From: Curtobacterium sp. 9128
GTDB taxonomy: Bacteria > Actinomycetota > Actinomycetes > Actinomycetales > Microbacteriaceae
NCBI RefSeq assembly: GCF_900086645.1
Contig: NZ_LT576451.1
Coordinates: 992,001 to 1,056,000 of the forward strand
Direction of reading: 5' to 3'
DNA length: 64,000 nucleotides
Each line of letters begins with the position of its first letter. Position 1 is the first letter of the stretch. Below the pieces are notes generated by a model, which had not been told where the DNA came from, did no database searches, and saw only the letters and a program-made list of their open reading frames with translations. Positions 1 through 8,471 of the stretch are shown here, in pieces. A program made the position numbers and the translations under genes.

Positions 1-286
1 CAACGCGATGACGGTGACGACCGCGGTCGCGAAGGGCGAGACCGAGGCGTCCCAGCTCGCCGACCAGATCACCACGTTCAACGTCACCGAGTTCCCCGGC
101 GCGATGGTGCCGCTCCTCGCGATGCTGCTCTTCGCGCTCGCCGCCACGGTGGCGGGCCGTCGGGCGACCGGCGGGAGCCCCACGGCCCCGGTGGCGACCG
201 GCCCACCTCCGGGAGCCGACCCAGCGGGCGGCACCACAGCCTCCAGTCCGATCCGACCTGACGACCAGTCCGGGAGCAACCGATGA
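1..286 (+). CDS. C-terminal part of a membrane protein (5' end outside window)
   Basis: The reading frame is open from base 2, and an ATG lies at base 8, but no upstream sequence is available to judge whether that ATG is a start, so this is treated as a truncated gene. The visible part has one hydrophobic segment (roughly residues 33-52 counted from the ATG) followed by a Gly/Pro/Ala/Ser-rich cytoplasmic-type tail. Its stop overlaps the next gene's ATG (ATGA), so it is co-translated with the DUF4436 protein. I do not recognise the family from this fragment. The tail contains one half-site of the dispersed GCCTCCAGTCC motif (bases 239-249). Confidence 0.55.
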   Translation, partial: NAMTVTTAVAKGETEASQLADQITTFNVTEFPGAMVPLLAMLLFALAATVAGRRATGGSPTAPVATGPPPGADPAGGTTASSPIRPDDQSGSNR

Positions 287-1206
287 CGCAGACGACCGAA
301 GCCCCGCCGGAACGGCGCACCCGACGCAACCCCGCGCCGATCATCCTGCTGGTCGCGGTGGTGCTGCTGGCGGTGTACTACGTCGTGATCGGGCTCTCCG
401 GAGCCCTGAAGACCACGACGACCGTGCCGGTGTCCGGGCCGAACGACCGGACCGGCAACTCCATGTCGCTGCGGATGAGCGTGCAGGACGTCGACCTGTC
501 GAACCGGGTGATGCAGGCGAACGTGCTGCCGATCCCGCACGGGGACTTCGTCGGCGACAAGGCCGGTGAGATCTCGGAGCCGTTGCGCATCGAGGTGTCG
601 AGCGGCGGCGTGACCACGAGCGTCGTGACGTTCCCCGGCCAGTCCGTGGTGGACGCGACCTCGTTGACGTTGACGCTCGACCGCGGTGACACCTCGTACC
701 CGTTCGACCAGCCGTTCGCGAACTTCCAGCTCAGCGTGCAGAACGACGACACCGGTCGAGCGGTCCCCTTCCAGGTCGACATGTCGAACTCCGCGCGACC
801 GTGGAACATGCAGGCCGAGCGCTCCGGTGCCGAGCAGCAGGACGGGCGCACCCTGGTCCCGATGCAGATCGACGGACACCGCGACGCGCTGAGCATCGTG
901 ATCGTGTCGTTCTACATCCTCGCGATCCTGTTCACGACGCTGATGGCGGTCGTCACGGTCGGCAGTGCGATCCTCCGGCGGAGGCTCGAGTTCGCGAACG
1001 TGATCTGGCTGAGCGCGACGCTGCTGTCGTTCCCGGCGCTGCGGTCCGCGATGCCGGGTGCGCCGCCGATCGGGACGACGCTCGACTTCGTGTTCCTGTT
1101 CCCGTGTCTGGCGCTCGTCGCGATCATGTTCGTCTGGACGGGCGCGTACCTGCTGTGGCGCGAGTCGAAGGTGCTGCGCGGCAGGGTGATCGAGGACGAC
1201 GCCTAG
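283..1206 (+). CDS. DUF4436-type membrane protein
   Basis: This is a 307-residue protein with one N-terminal membrane segment (about residues 18-40), a long extracytoplasmic beta-rich region (about 45-195) and three hydrophobic segments in the C-terminal third (about 203-227, 237-255 and 263-292). This topology is what is known for DUF4436 proteins of actinobacteria, whose function is not established. It overlaps the preceding gene by ATGA, so the two probably form one transcription unit. It converges with the next gene, and both stop codons lie in the palindrome CTAG at 1203-1206. Confidence 0.7.
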   Translation: MTQTTEAPPERRTRRNPAPIILLVAVVLLAVYYVVIGLSGALKTTTTVPVSGPNDRTGNSMSLRMSVQDVDLSNRVMQANVLPIPHGDFVGDKAGEISEPLRIEVSSGGVTTSVVTFPGQSVVDATSLTLTLDRGDTSYPFDQPFANFQLSVQNDDTGRAVPFQVDMSNSARPWNMQAERSGAEQQDGRTLVPMQIDGHRDALSIVIVSFYILAILFTTLMAVVTVGSAILRRRLEFANVIWLSATLLSFPALRSAMPGAPPIGTTLDFVFLFPCLALVAIMFVWTGAYLLWRESKVLRGRVIEDDA

Positions 1207-1673
1207 TCGCGCTGCCCCTCCGCGGGCTGCGGCTCGTCGGCGTGGTGCAGGGTCCGGAGGATCCGCCGGGCGATCCGTGCTTCCTCGTCGGAACCGAGCT
1301 CGTCGCGCACGGCACGGACGGACAGCCCGAGGATCTCGGCGATCTCGGACGGCGCGACGTTGAGCTCGGTGAGCCGTGCGACCAGGGCGTCGCGGTCGTC
1401 GGCGACGGCCTCCTCGAGCGCCCGGGCCTCGGCGCGCATCGCCCGCGCTCGCTCGCTCGCACAGCGGACGGCGGCGATGCGGGAGGCGGTCGAGGGGTCG
1501 CCGACGACGAACTCGATGCGCGGGGTCTCGCCCGCGAAGTCGTGGACCATCGTGCGGTGCTGGACGACGACGTCGTCGAGCCACGCGCCGTGGTGTTCGA
1601 TCGCCGGGTAGTCGACGCAGCGCAGCACCCATTCGTCGTCGACGAGTGCGGCTGTCGAGGTGATGGTCGTCAC
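1203..1673 (-). CDS. Small protein with HicB-like N-terminus and C-terminal HTH
   Basis: This 156-residue protein starts at GTG (1671-1673). Residues 10-25 (DDEWVLRCVDYPAIEHHG) resemble the strand-loop of HicB-like folds, with hydrophobic and acidic positions like those in such antitoxins. The middle is an Ala/Arg/Glu-rich helix (about 65-95). Residues about 99-122 (LTELNVAPSEIAEILGLSVRAV) form a convincing helix-turn-helix like that in sigma-like or DUF1902/HicB-associated proteins. No toxin partner lies next to it, so a toxin-antitoxin role is not supported. A DNA-binding role is likely; the function is unknown. Confidence 0.6.
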   Translation of the reverse strand: MTTITSTAALVDDEWVLRCVDYPAIEHHGAWLDDVVVQHRTMVHDFAGETPRIEFVVGDPSTASRIAAVRCASERARAMRAEARALEEAVADDRDALVARLTELNVAPSEIAEILGLSVRAVRDELGSDEEARIARRILRTLHHADEPQPAEGQRD

Positions 1674-1909
1674 GGTGGAACCTCGTCCTGATCAGCGAAC
1701 CTGGTGAGGGGTTCCGGTTCGACGCTACGCGGATCGGCGGGCTCCCGCGGTCCGCAGTTCGGCGGACAGGAGCGGGCCGCTGCCCGGTCGCGGGCGGGCC
1801 CGCCGCTCGGTCGTGTGGCGGGCCCGCTGCTCGCGGGAATACCGTGTGGTGCGCTACGTTGTACCCGGCAGTTCGATGCAAACGCATTGATCTCACGGAA
1901 GGCGGCATC

Positions 1910-3049
1910 ATGCAGTTCGGCATCTTCACGGTCAGTGACGTCACGACCGACCCGACCACGGGGACCACTCCGGACGACACGCAGCGCGTCCGCGACATCA
2001 TGACGATCGCCGAGCACGCCGACCAGGCCGGGCTCGACGTCTTCGCCACGGGTGAGCACCACAACCCGCCGTTCGTCGCGTCCTCGCCGACGACGATGCT
2101 CGGCTACCTGGCCGGACGGACGAAGCACATCACGCTCTCGACGTCGACGACCCTCATCACGACGAACGACCCGGTGCGCATCGCCGAGGAGTACGCGATG
2201 CTCCAGGTGATCTCCGACGGCCGCATGGACCTGATGATGGGCCGAGGCAACACCGGCCCGGTCTACCCGTGGTTCGGGCAGGACATCCGGCAGGGCGTGA
2301 ACCTGGCGATCGAGAACTACGCGCTGGTCCGCCAGCTCTGGGAGAACGAGGTCGTCAACTGGCAGGGCAAGTTCCGCACGCCGCTGCAGGGCTTCACCTC
2401 GACGCCGCGTCCGCTCGACGGTGTTGCGCCGTTCGTCTGGCACGGCTCGATCCGCACGCCCGAGATCGCGGAGCAGGCCGCCTACTACGGCGACGGCTTC
2501 TTCCACAACAACATCTTCTGGCCGATCGAGCACACCGCGCAGATGGTCGGGCTCTACCGGCAGCGCTTCGAGCACTACGGGCACGGTGCCGCGAACCAGG
2601 CGATCGTCGGGCTCGGCGGGCAGTTCTTCGCGCGCAAGAACTCGCAGGACGCCATCGCCGAGTTCCGCCCGTACTTCGACAACGCCCCGGTCTACGGGCA
2701 CGGGCCGTCGATGGAGGACTTCACCGAGCAGACCCCGCTGACCGTCGGGTCGCCGCAGCAGGTCATCGACCGGTACGCGGCGATGAAGGACAGCGTCGGG
2801 CACTACCAGCGCCAGCTGTTCCTCGTCGACCACGCGGGCCTGCCGCTCAAGACGGTCCTCGAGCAGATCGACATCCTCGCGTCGGACATCGTGCCGGAGC
2901 TCCGCAAGATCAACGACGAGGGGCGCCCGGCAGGCGTGCCGTCGAACCCGCCGTCGCACGCGGAGCGTGTCGCCGCCGCCCGCGCAGCGGGCACGGTCGG
3001 CACCGACCACGTGGCCGCTGTCGACGAGTGGACCGGAGCGTCGGTCTGA
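1910..3049 (+). CDS. LLM-class flavin-dependent oxidoreductase
   Basis: This 379-residue protein belongs to the bacterial-luciferase-like monooxygenase family. It begins with the typical first strand (MQFGIFTVSD) and contains the characteristic motif AEEYAMLQVISDGRMDLMMGRG, the family's phosphate-binding region for FMN. Such enzymes use reduced FMN and oxygen on small organic substrates; the substrate here cannot be told. An open frame extends upstream to 1844, but the ATG at 1910 has a ribosome site (GGAAGGCGG) and matches the family start. It is followed by a perfect palindromic terminator and stands alone as a unit. Resembles the CE1758-type subfamily, by recollection only. Confidence 0.85.
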   Translation: MQFGIFTVSDVTTDPTTGTTPDDTQRVRDIMTIAEHADQAGLDVFATGEHHNPPFVASSPTTMLGYLAGRTKHITLSTSTTLITTNDPVRIAEEYAMLQVISDGRMDLMMGRGNTGPVYPWFGQDIRQGVNLAIENYALVRQLWENEVVNWQGKFRTPLQGFTSTPRPLDGVAPFVWHGSIRTPEIAEQAAYYGDGFFHNNIFWPIEHTAQMVGLYRQRFEHYGHGAANQAIVGLGGQFFARKNSQDAIAEFRPYFDNAPVYGHGPSMEDFTEQTPLTVGSPQQVIDRYAAMKDSVGHYQRQLFLVDHAGLPLKTVLEQIDILASDIVPELRKINDEGRPAGVPSNPPSHAERVAAARAAGTVGTDHVAAVDEWTGASV

Positions 3050-3064
3050 TCGCACCATCCGCAT

Positions 3065-3104
3065 GACGGGAGGCCCGGTGCCAGCTGGCACCGGGCCTCC
3101 CGTC
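3065..3104. terminator. Perfect 40-base palindrome, probable terminator
   Basis: GACGGGAGGCCCGGTGCCAG is followed directly by its exact reverse complement, giving a 20-bp stem (a few central bases must open as the loop). It lies 15 bases after the LLM oxidoreductase stop. No T-tract follows, so it would be an actinobacterial-type, U-tract-poor terminator acting in either direction. The outer GACGGGAGGC is shared with the other terminators of this window. Confidence 0.7.
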
Positions 3105-3113
3105 CGTCGGTGG

Positions 3114-3212
3114 TTCCCACCCATGTCACGTGCGGTGGGAAGCCGAATCGCGCGTAGGAGGTCGGAAGAACCGACCTCCTACGCGCGATTCGACTTCCTA
3201 CGCGCGATTCGA
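3114..3212. repeat. 19-base palindromic repeat array, copy A
   Basis: Starts with a small hairpin, TTCCCACC (3114-3121) pairing with GGTGGGAA (3134-3141). It continues with GAATCGCGCGTAGGAGGTCGG (3145-3165), loop AAGAA, its exact inverse (3171-3191) and a further inverse unit GACTTCCTACGCGCGATTC at 19-base spacing (3192-3210). It lies between convergent genes and reaches into the 3' end of the SMR gene, giving that gene its last codons and stop. Related arrays are at 8472, 27149, 36348 and 54658. Confidence 0.9.
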
Positions 3213-3586
3213 CCGGGCGGGGAGGCGGGCGAAGCGGAGGAGGCGGGCGCGGGGGCGGGCGCGACCGGGCGGGCCGGCAGGAGCTTCAGGCCGACGACGC
3301 AGCCGACGATGCCGGCGATGAACACCAGGCGGAGCACCGTGACGGGCTCGGCGCCGGTGGCCATGCCCCAGAGCACCGTGAGCGCAGCGCCGGTCCCCGT
3401 CCACACCGCGTACGCCGTGCTGATCGGGATGTGCTTCAGGACGTAGCCGAACGCGACGAGGCTGATCACGATCGTGATCGCGAAGACGATGGTCGGCTCG
3501 AGCCGGGTGAAGCCGTGACTCTGGCCGAGCGCGGTCGCCCAGACGGTCTCGAGCGCGGCACTGACGAAGAGGACGATCCAAGCCAT
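3179..3586 (-). CDS. SMR-family efflux transporter, subunit 1
   Basis: This is a 135-residue small multidrug resistance protein with four predicted membrane helices (about residues 2-20, 28-51, 57-80 and 84-104). The conserved glutamate of helix 1 is at E13 in SAALETVWATALG, which resembles Gdx/SugE-type more than EmrE-type members. Such proteins act as proton-coupled exporters of guanidinium or cationic compounds, often as paired subunits. Its ATG follows directly on the stop of the partner gene (TAG-ATG, no spacer). The usual family length is about 105-110 residues. The extra tail is Pro/Ala/Ser-rich, and its last ten residues (RIARRKSNRA) plus the stop are encoded by the palindromic repeat, so the original stop was probably lost. 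Confidence 0.9.
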   Translation of the reverse strand: MAWIVLFVSAALETVWATALGQSHGFTRLEPTIVFAITIVISLVAFGYVLKHIPISTAYAVWTGTGAALTVLWGMATGAEPVTVLRLVFIAGIVGCVVGLKLLPARPVAPAPAPASSASPASPPGRIARRKSNRA

Positions 3587-3901
3587 CTAGCTCACCACCT
3601 TGAGTCCGACGACGCAGGCCACCAGGCCGAGCACCAGGGCGACCCGGCCGAACGACGCTGCTTCCTGCTTCCGGGCGATCGCGACGAGCACCGTGAGCGA
3701 CGCACCGATGCCGACCCACACCGCGTAGGCCGTGCCGACCGGGATCGCCGTCATCGCGTACGCCAGGCCGGCCATGCTCGCGGCCATGCCGAGGACGAAG
3801 ACGATCGTCGGCACCACCTTCTTGAACCCGTTCGACGCGCCGAGTGCGGTGGCCCACACCGCTTCGAGCACGCCGGAGAGGACCAGGACGATCCAGGTCA
3901 T
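3587..3901 (-). CDS. SMR-family efflux transporter, subunit 2
   Basis: This 104-residue protein has four membrane helices and the family's glutamate at E13 in SGVLEAVWATALG. It is a homologue of its neighbour, and a tandem pair of this kind is known to form heterodimeric SMR pumps (YkkCD/EbrAB pattern). The pair is divergent from a TetR regulator, with palindromes between them, so the operon is probably induced by its substrate. A good ribosome site (GAAGGGAAG) precedes the ATG. The Gdx-like helix-1 signature suggests guanidinium-type or small cation export, but that is inference. Confidence 0.9.
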   Translation of the reverse strand: MTWIVLVLSGVLEAVWATALGASNGFKKVVPTIVFVLGMAASMAGLAYAMTAIPVGTAYAVWVGIGASLTVLVAIARKQEAASFGRVALVLGLVACVVGLKVVS

Positions 3902-3919
3902 GACGCTTCCCTTCCGATA

Positions 3920-3970
3920 GTCGCACGACTGTGCGACACGACCTTTCTAGCACGAGTCGTACAGTCGTGC
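3920..3970. promoter_or_regulatory. Two TetR-type operator palindromes
   Basis: GTCGCAC-GACT-GTGCGAC (3920-3937) and GCACGA-N9-TCGTGC (3950-3970) lie between the divergent SMR pair and tetR. The half-site GCACGACTGT occurs in the first (3923-3932), and as its inverse (ACAGTCGTGC, 3961-3970) in the second. This is the expected layout for a TetR repressor controlling both its own gene and the pump. Confidence 0.7.
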
Positions 3971-3982
3971 CAGAATGATCGG

Positions 3983-4561
3983 GTGACGCGCAGCATCGAC
4001 CTCGAGGAACGGCGCCGCACCGTGTCCGAAGCCGCCTGCCAGGTGCTCGCGCGCGACGGCCTCGGCGCGCTGAGCGTCCGGAACGTCGCGGCCGAAGCCG
4101 GACTCCCGCCGAGCACCGTCCGCTACGTGTTCCCGACGCAGGCGAGCGTCCGGGAGCACGCGCTGAACCTCGTCTTCGACGGCACCGCCGCCCGCATCGA
4201 CGCGCTGTCCGCCTCGCTCGGTGGCACGGACTTCGCGCACGCGGTCCTCGTGGAGCTGCTGCCCCTCGACGAGGAGCGCCGCATCGAGCTCGACGTGTAC
4301 CTCGCCCTCGGGACGGCGGCCCTGACGGACCCCGAGCTCCGTCCGTTCCACGACCGGGTCGTCGACGAGATGCGGCAGTGGTGCGTGCGGATCCTCGACG
4401 CGGTCGGCGTCCCCGCGGCGGACACCGAGTACGAGACGCAGCGGCTGCACGCCCTGGTGGACGGGCTCGCGCTGCACGTGGTGCGGCTCGACCCCGCTGG
4501 CGACGCCACGTGGGCGATCGACCTGCTCGACCGCCACGTCGCTGCGCTGGCCGCGGGCTGA
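3983..4561 (+). CDS. TetR-family transcriptional regulator
   Basis: This 192-residue protein starts at GTG 3983, 13 bases after the second operator palindrome. Residues 8-52 are the TetR HTH: ERRRTVSEAACQVLARDG, then LSVRNVAAEAGLPPSTVRYVF, including the recognition helix. The C-terminal part is an all-helical ligand-binding domain, like the TetR_C groups that follow this HTH. It is transcribed away from the SMR pump genes, and the shared intergenic palindromes imply repression of both. An open frame runs further upstream into the SMR genes but has no start with a ribosome site. Confidence 0.9.
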   Translation: MTRSIDLEERRRTVSEAACQVLARDGLGALSVRNVAAEAGLPPSTVRYVFPTQASVREHALNLVFDGTAARIDALSASLGGTDFAHAVLVELLPLDEERRIELDVYLALGTAALTDPELRPFHDRVVDEMRQWCVRILDAVGVPAADTEYETQRLHALVDGLALHVVRLDPAGDATWAIDLLDRHVAALAAG

Positions 4562-4597
4562 GGCCGGCCGGCCACGCTCGTCGCCTATCCTGAGCCG

Positions 4598-5617
4598 GTG
4601 ACGACGCGCACCACCACGCCGCCGCAGCAGCGTGCCCGGACCCGCACCGGCCCCGGTCTCGTGCTGCTCGCCGTCGTCGTGCTGCTCGGGATCCGGCTCG
4701 CCACCCCGGCCGTCGGCACCGCCGGGCTCCCCGACGTCGTGCAGGACTTCCTCACGCTCGCGATCAGCGTCGTCGTGGAGTCCCTGCCGTTCGTCGTGCT
4801 CGGCATCGTGCTGTCGATCGTCGTCGAGGTGTGGGTCCCGCACGGCGCCCTCGAACGCATCCTGCCGAGTCGCCCGATGCCCCGTCGCGCGGTGATCTCC
4901 CTGATCGGCATGCTCTTCCCGGTGTGCGAGTGCGGCAACGTCCCCCTCGCCCGCGGCCTCATGCTCCGCGGGTTCACCCCGGCCGAGGCGGTCACGTTCC
5001 TCGTCGCGGCCCCGATCCTCAACCCACTCGTGATCGTCAGCACCGCGCAGGCGTTCGGCTGGTCCGGGTGGATCCTCCCCGTCCGCATCGTCGGTGGCTT
5101 CGTGGTCGCGAACCTCGTCGGCTGGATCGTCGCAGCGCACCGACGTCCCGCCGACCTGCTGCTCCCGGCGTTCGAGGCCCGCTGCCGCGCCGCGGTCGGT
5201 GCCACCGCCCCGACCAACCGCTGGCGTGAGAGTGCAGCCCAGTTCGGCGGGGAGACCGCCACGATGATGCCGGCGCTCTTCGTCGGCGCCGGGCTCGCGG
5301 CGGCGATCCAGGTCGCGGTGCCGCGGAGCACCCTCGTCGCGATCGGGTCGAACCCGGTGCTGTCCGTGCTCGCGATGATGCTCCTCGCGATGACGGTGTC
5401 GCTCTGCTCGAACGTGGACGCCTTCTTCGCGCTGTCCTTCGCCTCGACGTTCCTGCCCGGTTCGATCACGGCGTTCCTCATCATCGGGCCGATCATCGAC
5501 GTCAAGATGATCGCCCTGCTCCGCACGACGTTCCGCGCCCGCTTCCTCGTGCTGCTCGCCGTCGTGTGCGTCCTGTTCGCCCTCGCCGTGGGGTTGGTGA
5601 TGAATGTCCTCGTCTGA
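4598..5617 (+). CDS. UPF0718 (YraQ/YcgR-like) permease
   Basis: This 339-residue membrane protein has about eight hydrophobic segments. It carries the family signature PVCECGNVPLARGL (about residues 108-121), whose CxCG is conserved in UPF0718/DUF318 permeases, and the matching second-half motif LCSNVDAFFALSF (about 268-280). Members are integral membrane proteins often paired with a TIGR03943 (YcgQ) protein; the transported species is not established, though metal or redox roles are suspected. GTG start at 4598, overlapping nothing upstream. The next gene's ATG lies 14 bases inside this one's end, so the two are translationally coupled. Confidence 0.85.
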   Translation: MTTRTTTPPQQRARTRTGPGLVLLAVVVLLGIRLATPAVGTAGLPDVVQDFLTLAISVVVESLPFVVLGIVLSIVVEVWVPHGALERILPSRPMPRRAVISLIGMLFPVCECGNVPLARGLMLRGFTPAEAVTFLVAAPILNPLVIVSTAQAFGWSGWILPVRIVGGFVVANLVGWIVAAHRRPADLLLPAFEARCRAAVGATAPTNRWRESAAQFGGETATMMPALFVGAGLAAAIQVAVPRSTLVAIGSNPVLSVLAMMLLAMTVSLCSNVDAFFALSFASTFLPGSITAFLIIGPIIDVKMIALLRTTFRARFLVLLAVVCVLFALAVGLVMNVLV

Positions 5618-6395
5618 ATCGCGGAAGCCCGCGTACCTCGGCCTCGGCTCCGTCCTCGCGGTCGCGCTCTGCACCCTCTGGCTCGCCGTCGCCGGGCACC
5701 TCGACCTGTACATCAACCCCCGCTACGCGGTCTTCACGATCGTGCTCGCGGCCGTCGCCGTGCCGGCGTCGATCGCGGGGCTCGTCGTGGTCGCGCGGGG
5801 AGCCGGTCACACGCACGACCACGCGGGTCCGGACGACGCACCGGTCGCCCGGCCTGGAGGCTCGGCTCGGCTCGTGCGCGCCACGCTCGGTGGCATCGCG
5901 GCCGCGATCACGATCGGGGTCACCGTGGCCATGCTGGTCCTGCCCCCGGCGACGCTGTCGGCGCGGACCGCTCAGCAGCGGAGTGTCGACTCCGCGACGC
6001 TGTCGAACGCCACCGGGTCCGGCACCGTGTCGCTCCTCGGCAGCGAGTCGGTCGACACGTCCGGGTACGGCGTGAAGGACTGGGCAGCGCTCATCCGGCA
6101 GACCACCGACACGAGCTCCCTCGTCGGCAAGCGGGTCACTCTCACCGGGTTCGTCGTCCCCGGATCGGACGGCTCGTTCACCCTCACCCGCTTCGTGATC
6201 AGCTGCTGCGCCGTCGACGCACAGCCGGTCGGCCTCGGCGTGACCACCGACGGCACCGTCCCGGCCGAGAACGAGTGGGTGACCGTCACGGGGGCCCTCG
6301 CCGCGAACCCCGACCAGTCCGCCGACGCCCGGATCGTCATCAAGGCCGCCACCGTCAAGCGGGTCGACCAGCCGAGGGACCCGTATGAGTACTGA
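5604..6395 (+). CDS. TIGR03943 (YcgQ-like) membrane protein
   Basis: This 263-residue protein is the usual partner of UPF0718 permeases. It has two N-terminal membrane segments (about 13-32 and 40-61), a short histidine-rich loop (HTHDH, about 69-73), a third segment (about 92-116) and a C-terminal extracytoplasmic domain. That domain holds the family hallmark FVISCCAVDAQPVGL (about residues 196-210) with the vicinal cysteines. The family is of unknown function and is often associated with metal homeostasis in firmicutes. It overlaps both neighbours, which indicates a three-gene operon. Confidence 0.85.
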   Translation: MSSSESRKPAYLGLGSVLAVALCTLWLAVAGHLDLYINPRYAVFTIVLAAVAVPASIAGLVVVARGAGHTHDHAGPDDAPVARPGGSARLVRATLGGIAAAITIGVTVAMLVLPPATLSARTAQQRSVDSATLSNATGSGTVSLLGSESVDTSGYGVKDWAALIRQTTDTSSLVGKRVTLTGFVVPGSDGSFTLTRFVISCCAVDAQPVGLGVTTDGTVPAENEWVTVTGALAANPDQSADARIVIKAATVKRVDQPRDPYEY

Positions 6396-7794
6396 GTCAG
6401 AACCGCGCCGCCCGGTCGCGCACCGGTTCCGGCGGCGGTTCACGGCCGTCGTGCTCGTGCTCGTCGTGGTGGCGGCGCTCGCCGCGGTCGTCGGGTCGCA
6501 GCAGGGCCCGCGGCTGAAGTCGGTGTCCTACGACGCGAGCGGCATCGTCTCCCGTCCGGCGCAGCGTGTGATCATCACGGCGAACCAGGCGCTCCAGAAG
6601 GTGTCCGCGGACGACGTCCGGGTCTCGCCGGCAGCGGCCCACACCGTGACGTCGAGCGGCAACACCGTCGCCGTCGAGTTCGCCGGCCCGCTCGCCTACG
6701 ACCGGTCGTACACGGTGACCGTCGCCGGCGCGCGGGCACCGGGACAGCGTGCGACCGCCGACCTCCGCGCGACGATCCGCACCGGGACCACCGACGTGCT
6801 CGCCCTCGTCCCGGGCACCGACGGCGCGAAGGACCGCATCGTGCGCCGGTCGCTCGACGCATCGGGCGCGACGAGCGTGTACCAGGGGACGGGCATCACC
6901 GAGTACATCCGCCTGAGCCGGTTCCTCGTCGTGCTGAGCGACTCCGACGTCGGCGACTCCCGGATCGACGTCGTGACGCTGCGGAACGGCGTGGAGGACC
7001 CCGACGCGCCGGTCGAGCACCTCACGCTCCCGACCTCCGAAGGACACGCGAGCGCGTTGCACGCCGCAGACGACGGCGCGTCCTTCGGGTTCCAGTACGC
7101 GGACACGTCGTCGGGGCAGTCGAAGGACGTCGGGCTCTACGTCGTCGACATGACGGGCACCCACATGCCCCAGGCGATCGCGGCCGACGGCAAGCCCACC
7201 ACCGGAGCCGTCCCGATGACCGTCAGCCAGTGGGCGTACGTCCCGCGCACCGAGACCGCCCTGGTCCGCACGGCGACCGACGAGCTGTTCCTCGTCGACA
7301 TGAGCGGGCGCGCCGACCTCGTGCGGCTCGGCTCCGCCACCTACCTGCACGGCTTCGTCGGCACCGGCACCACCGCGGTCGTCGAGTCCGGCACCGGGAT
7401 CGAACGCGTGGACCTGACCGACGGCAAGCGGACCGCGATCGTCGCACCCGCCGCGAGCACGGACGCGCAGTACCTCGGTCGGATCGCCCAGTTGACGGAC
7501 GACACGTACCTGCGCACGGTGGGCGACGTCCGGGGTGACGGGACGATCGCCAGCCGCATCGTGCGCGTGGACGGGAGCCGAGCCTCCCGGCTGCCCGTCA
7601 CCATCCCGGACGACGCGAGCCTGACGGCGGTCTGCCCGTCGCCGAACGGCCAGTTCGTCGCGGTCGCGACGAAGTCGCCGACCGGAGCGCTCGTCAGCAT
7701 CGTCGATGCGACGTCCGGGGCGCTCGAGGCGAGCACCGTCGGTGAGGACGTCGACTGGTGCGGCGCGCTGCCGAGCGGCGACGAGGTCGGATAG
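6385..7794 (+). CDS. Membrane-anchored extracytoplasmic protein, Ig-like plus propeller-like
   Basis: This 469-residue protein has one N-terminal membrane anchor (about residues 15-37) and an extracytoplasmic body. Residues about 45-130 look like an SbsA-type Ig fold (ITANQALQKVSADDVRVSP..., then YDRSYTVTVAGA). The rest has repeating beta-strand patterns with DxxG-type turns (GASFGFQYAD, TALVRTATDELFLVDMSG, GQFVAVATKS) that suggest a beta-propeller. It starts 11 bases inside the preceding gene, so it belongs to the UPF0718/TIGR03943 operon. No catalytic motif is recognised. It may serve as a sensor or scaffold for the permease pair, which is inference. Confidence 0.65.
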   Translation: MSTESEPRRPVAHRFRRRFTAVVLVLVVVAALAAVVGSQQGPRLKSVSYDASGIVSRPAQRVIITANQALQKVSADDVRVSPAAAHTVTSSGNTVAVEFAGPLAYDRSYTVTVAGARAPGQRATADLRATIRTGTTDVLALVPGTDGAKDRIVRRSLDASGATSVYQGTGITEYIRLSRFLVVLSDSDVGDSRIDVVTLRNGVEDPDAPVEHLTLPTSEGHASALHAADDGASFGFQYADTSSGQSKDVGLYVVDMTGTHMPQAIAADGKPTTGAVPMTVSQWAYVPRTETALVRTATDELFLVDMSGRADLVRLGSATYLHGFVGTGTTAVVESGTGIERVDLTDGKRTAIVAPAASTDAQYLGRIAQLTDDTYLRTVGDVRGDGTIASRIVRVDGSRASRLPVTIPDDASLTAVCPSPNGQFVAVATKSPTGALVSIVDATSGALEASTVGEDVDWCGALPSGDEVG

Positions 7795-7805
7795 CGTCGA
7801 GCTCG

Positions 7806-8420
7806 ATGCATGCAGCGGTCGTCGAGCGGTGGGTCGCCGGGTGGGCCCGGTCGCGGTCGATGCCGTTCGAGGCGGACGGCAGCGGCTGGCACGTCACCGT
7901 CGGCGCGGAGACCCGGCTGGACGAGTACGTCGTCGCGGAGCCGTCCGGCGTCGAGGCGCTCCGGCTCGCCCGTGCTGTGGCGCCGCGGTCCACGAGCTGG
8001 CTCACGGTCGTCGGCGGGATCGCCCCGGACGCGCTGGCCGCACTCGGCTCGCTCGACCGGATGGCCAGGCCGGGCACCGTGATGGAGGCTCGGCTCGCGC
8101 CCGTCGGGATGCCGGCGGACGTCGTGGTGGACACGGTCGACGGGGTGGCGTTCCTACGGATCGAGGTGGACGGGGTCCGCGCTGCGCGCGGCCAGGTCGC
8201 GCTGGTCGGCCGTGACGCGGTGTTCGACTGCATCGAGACCGAGGAGCCGTACCGACGGCGGGGCCTCGGTGGGCAGATCGTGGCCGGTCTGACGGCGTGG
8301 GCGGTGTCGCACGGCGCGGACACCGGGCTGCTGGTGGCCTCGGACGAAGGCCGTGCGCTCTACCGAACCGTTGGCTGGCGCGACGTGGCCCCGGTGGTGA
8401 CCTACCGAGGCTTCGCGTGA
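7806..8420 (+). CDS. GNAT-family N-acetyltransferase
   Basis: This 204-residue protein has a C-terminal GNAT fold. The acetyl-CoA-binding motif A is at about residues 140-160 (CIETEEPYRRRGLGGQIVAGL), and the following LLVASDEGRALYRTVGWRD is the family's beta5-alpha4 region. The first 120 residues are less conserved and probably form a second, degenerate GNAT-like half. The ATG at 7806 is chosen because longer versions overlap the previous gene without a ribosome site. The substrate is unknown. Confidence 0.8.
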   Translation: MHAAVVERWVAGWARSRSMPFEADGSGWHVTVGAETRLDEYVVAEPSGVEALRLARAVAPRSTSWLTVVGGIAPDALAALGSLDRMARPGTVMEARLAPVGMPADVVVDTVDGVAFLRIEVDGVRAARGQVALVGRDAVFDCIETEEPYRRRGLGGQIVAGLTAWAVSHGADTGLLVASDEGRALYRTVGWRDVAPVVTYRGFA

Positions 8421-8471
8421 GTCCCGCGGGCGTCGGCGCCCGAGGGGTGGCACTTCCGAGCGTGGTAAGCG

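Noticed and set aside
1844..1909. Upstream start for the LLM oxidoreductase
   Set aside because: The extra 22 residues are not like the family N-terminus; ATG 1910 has the ribosome site.
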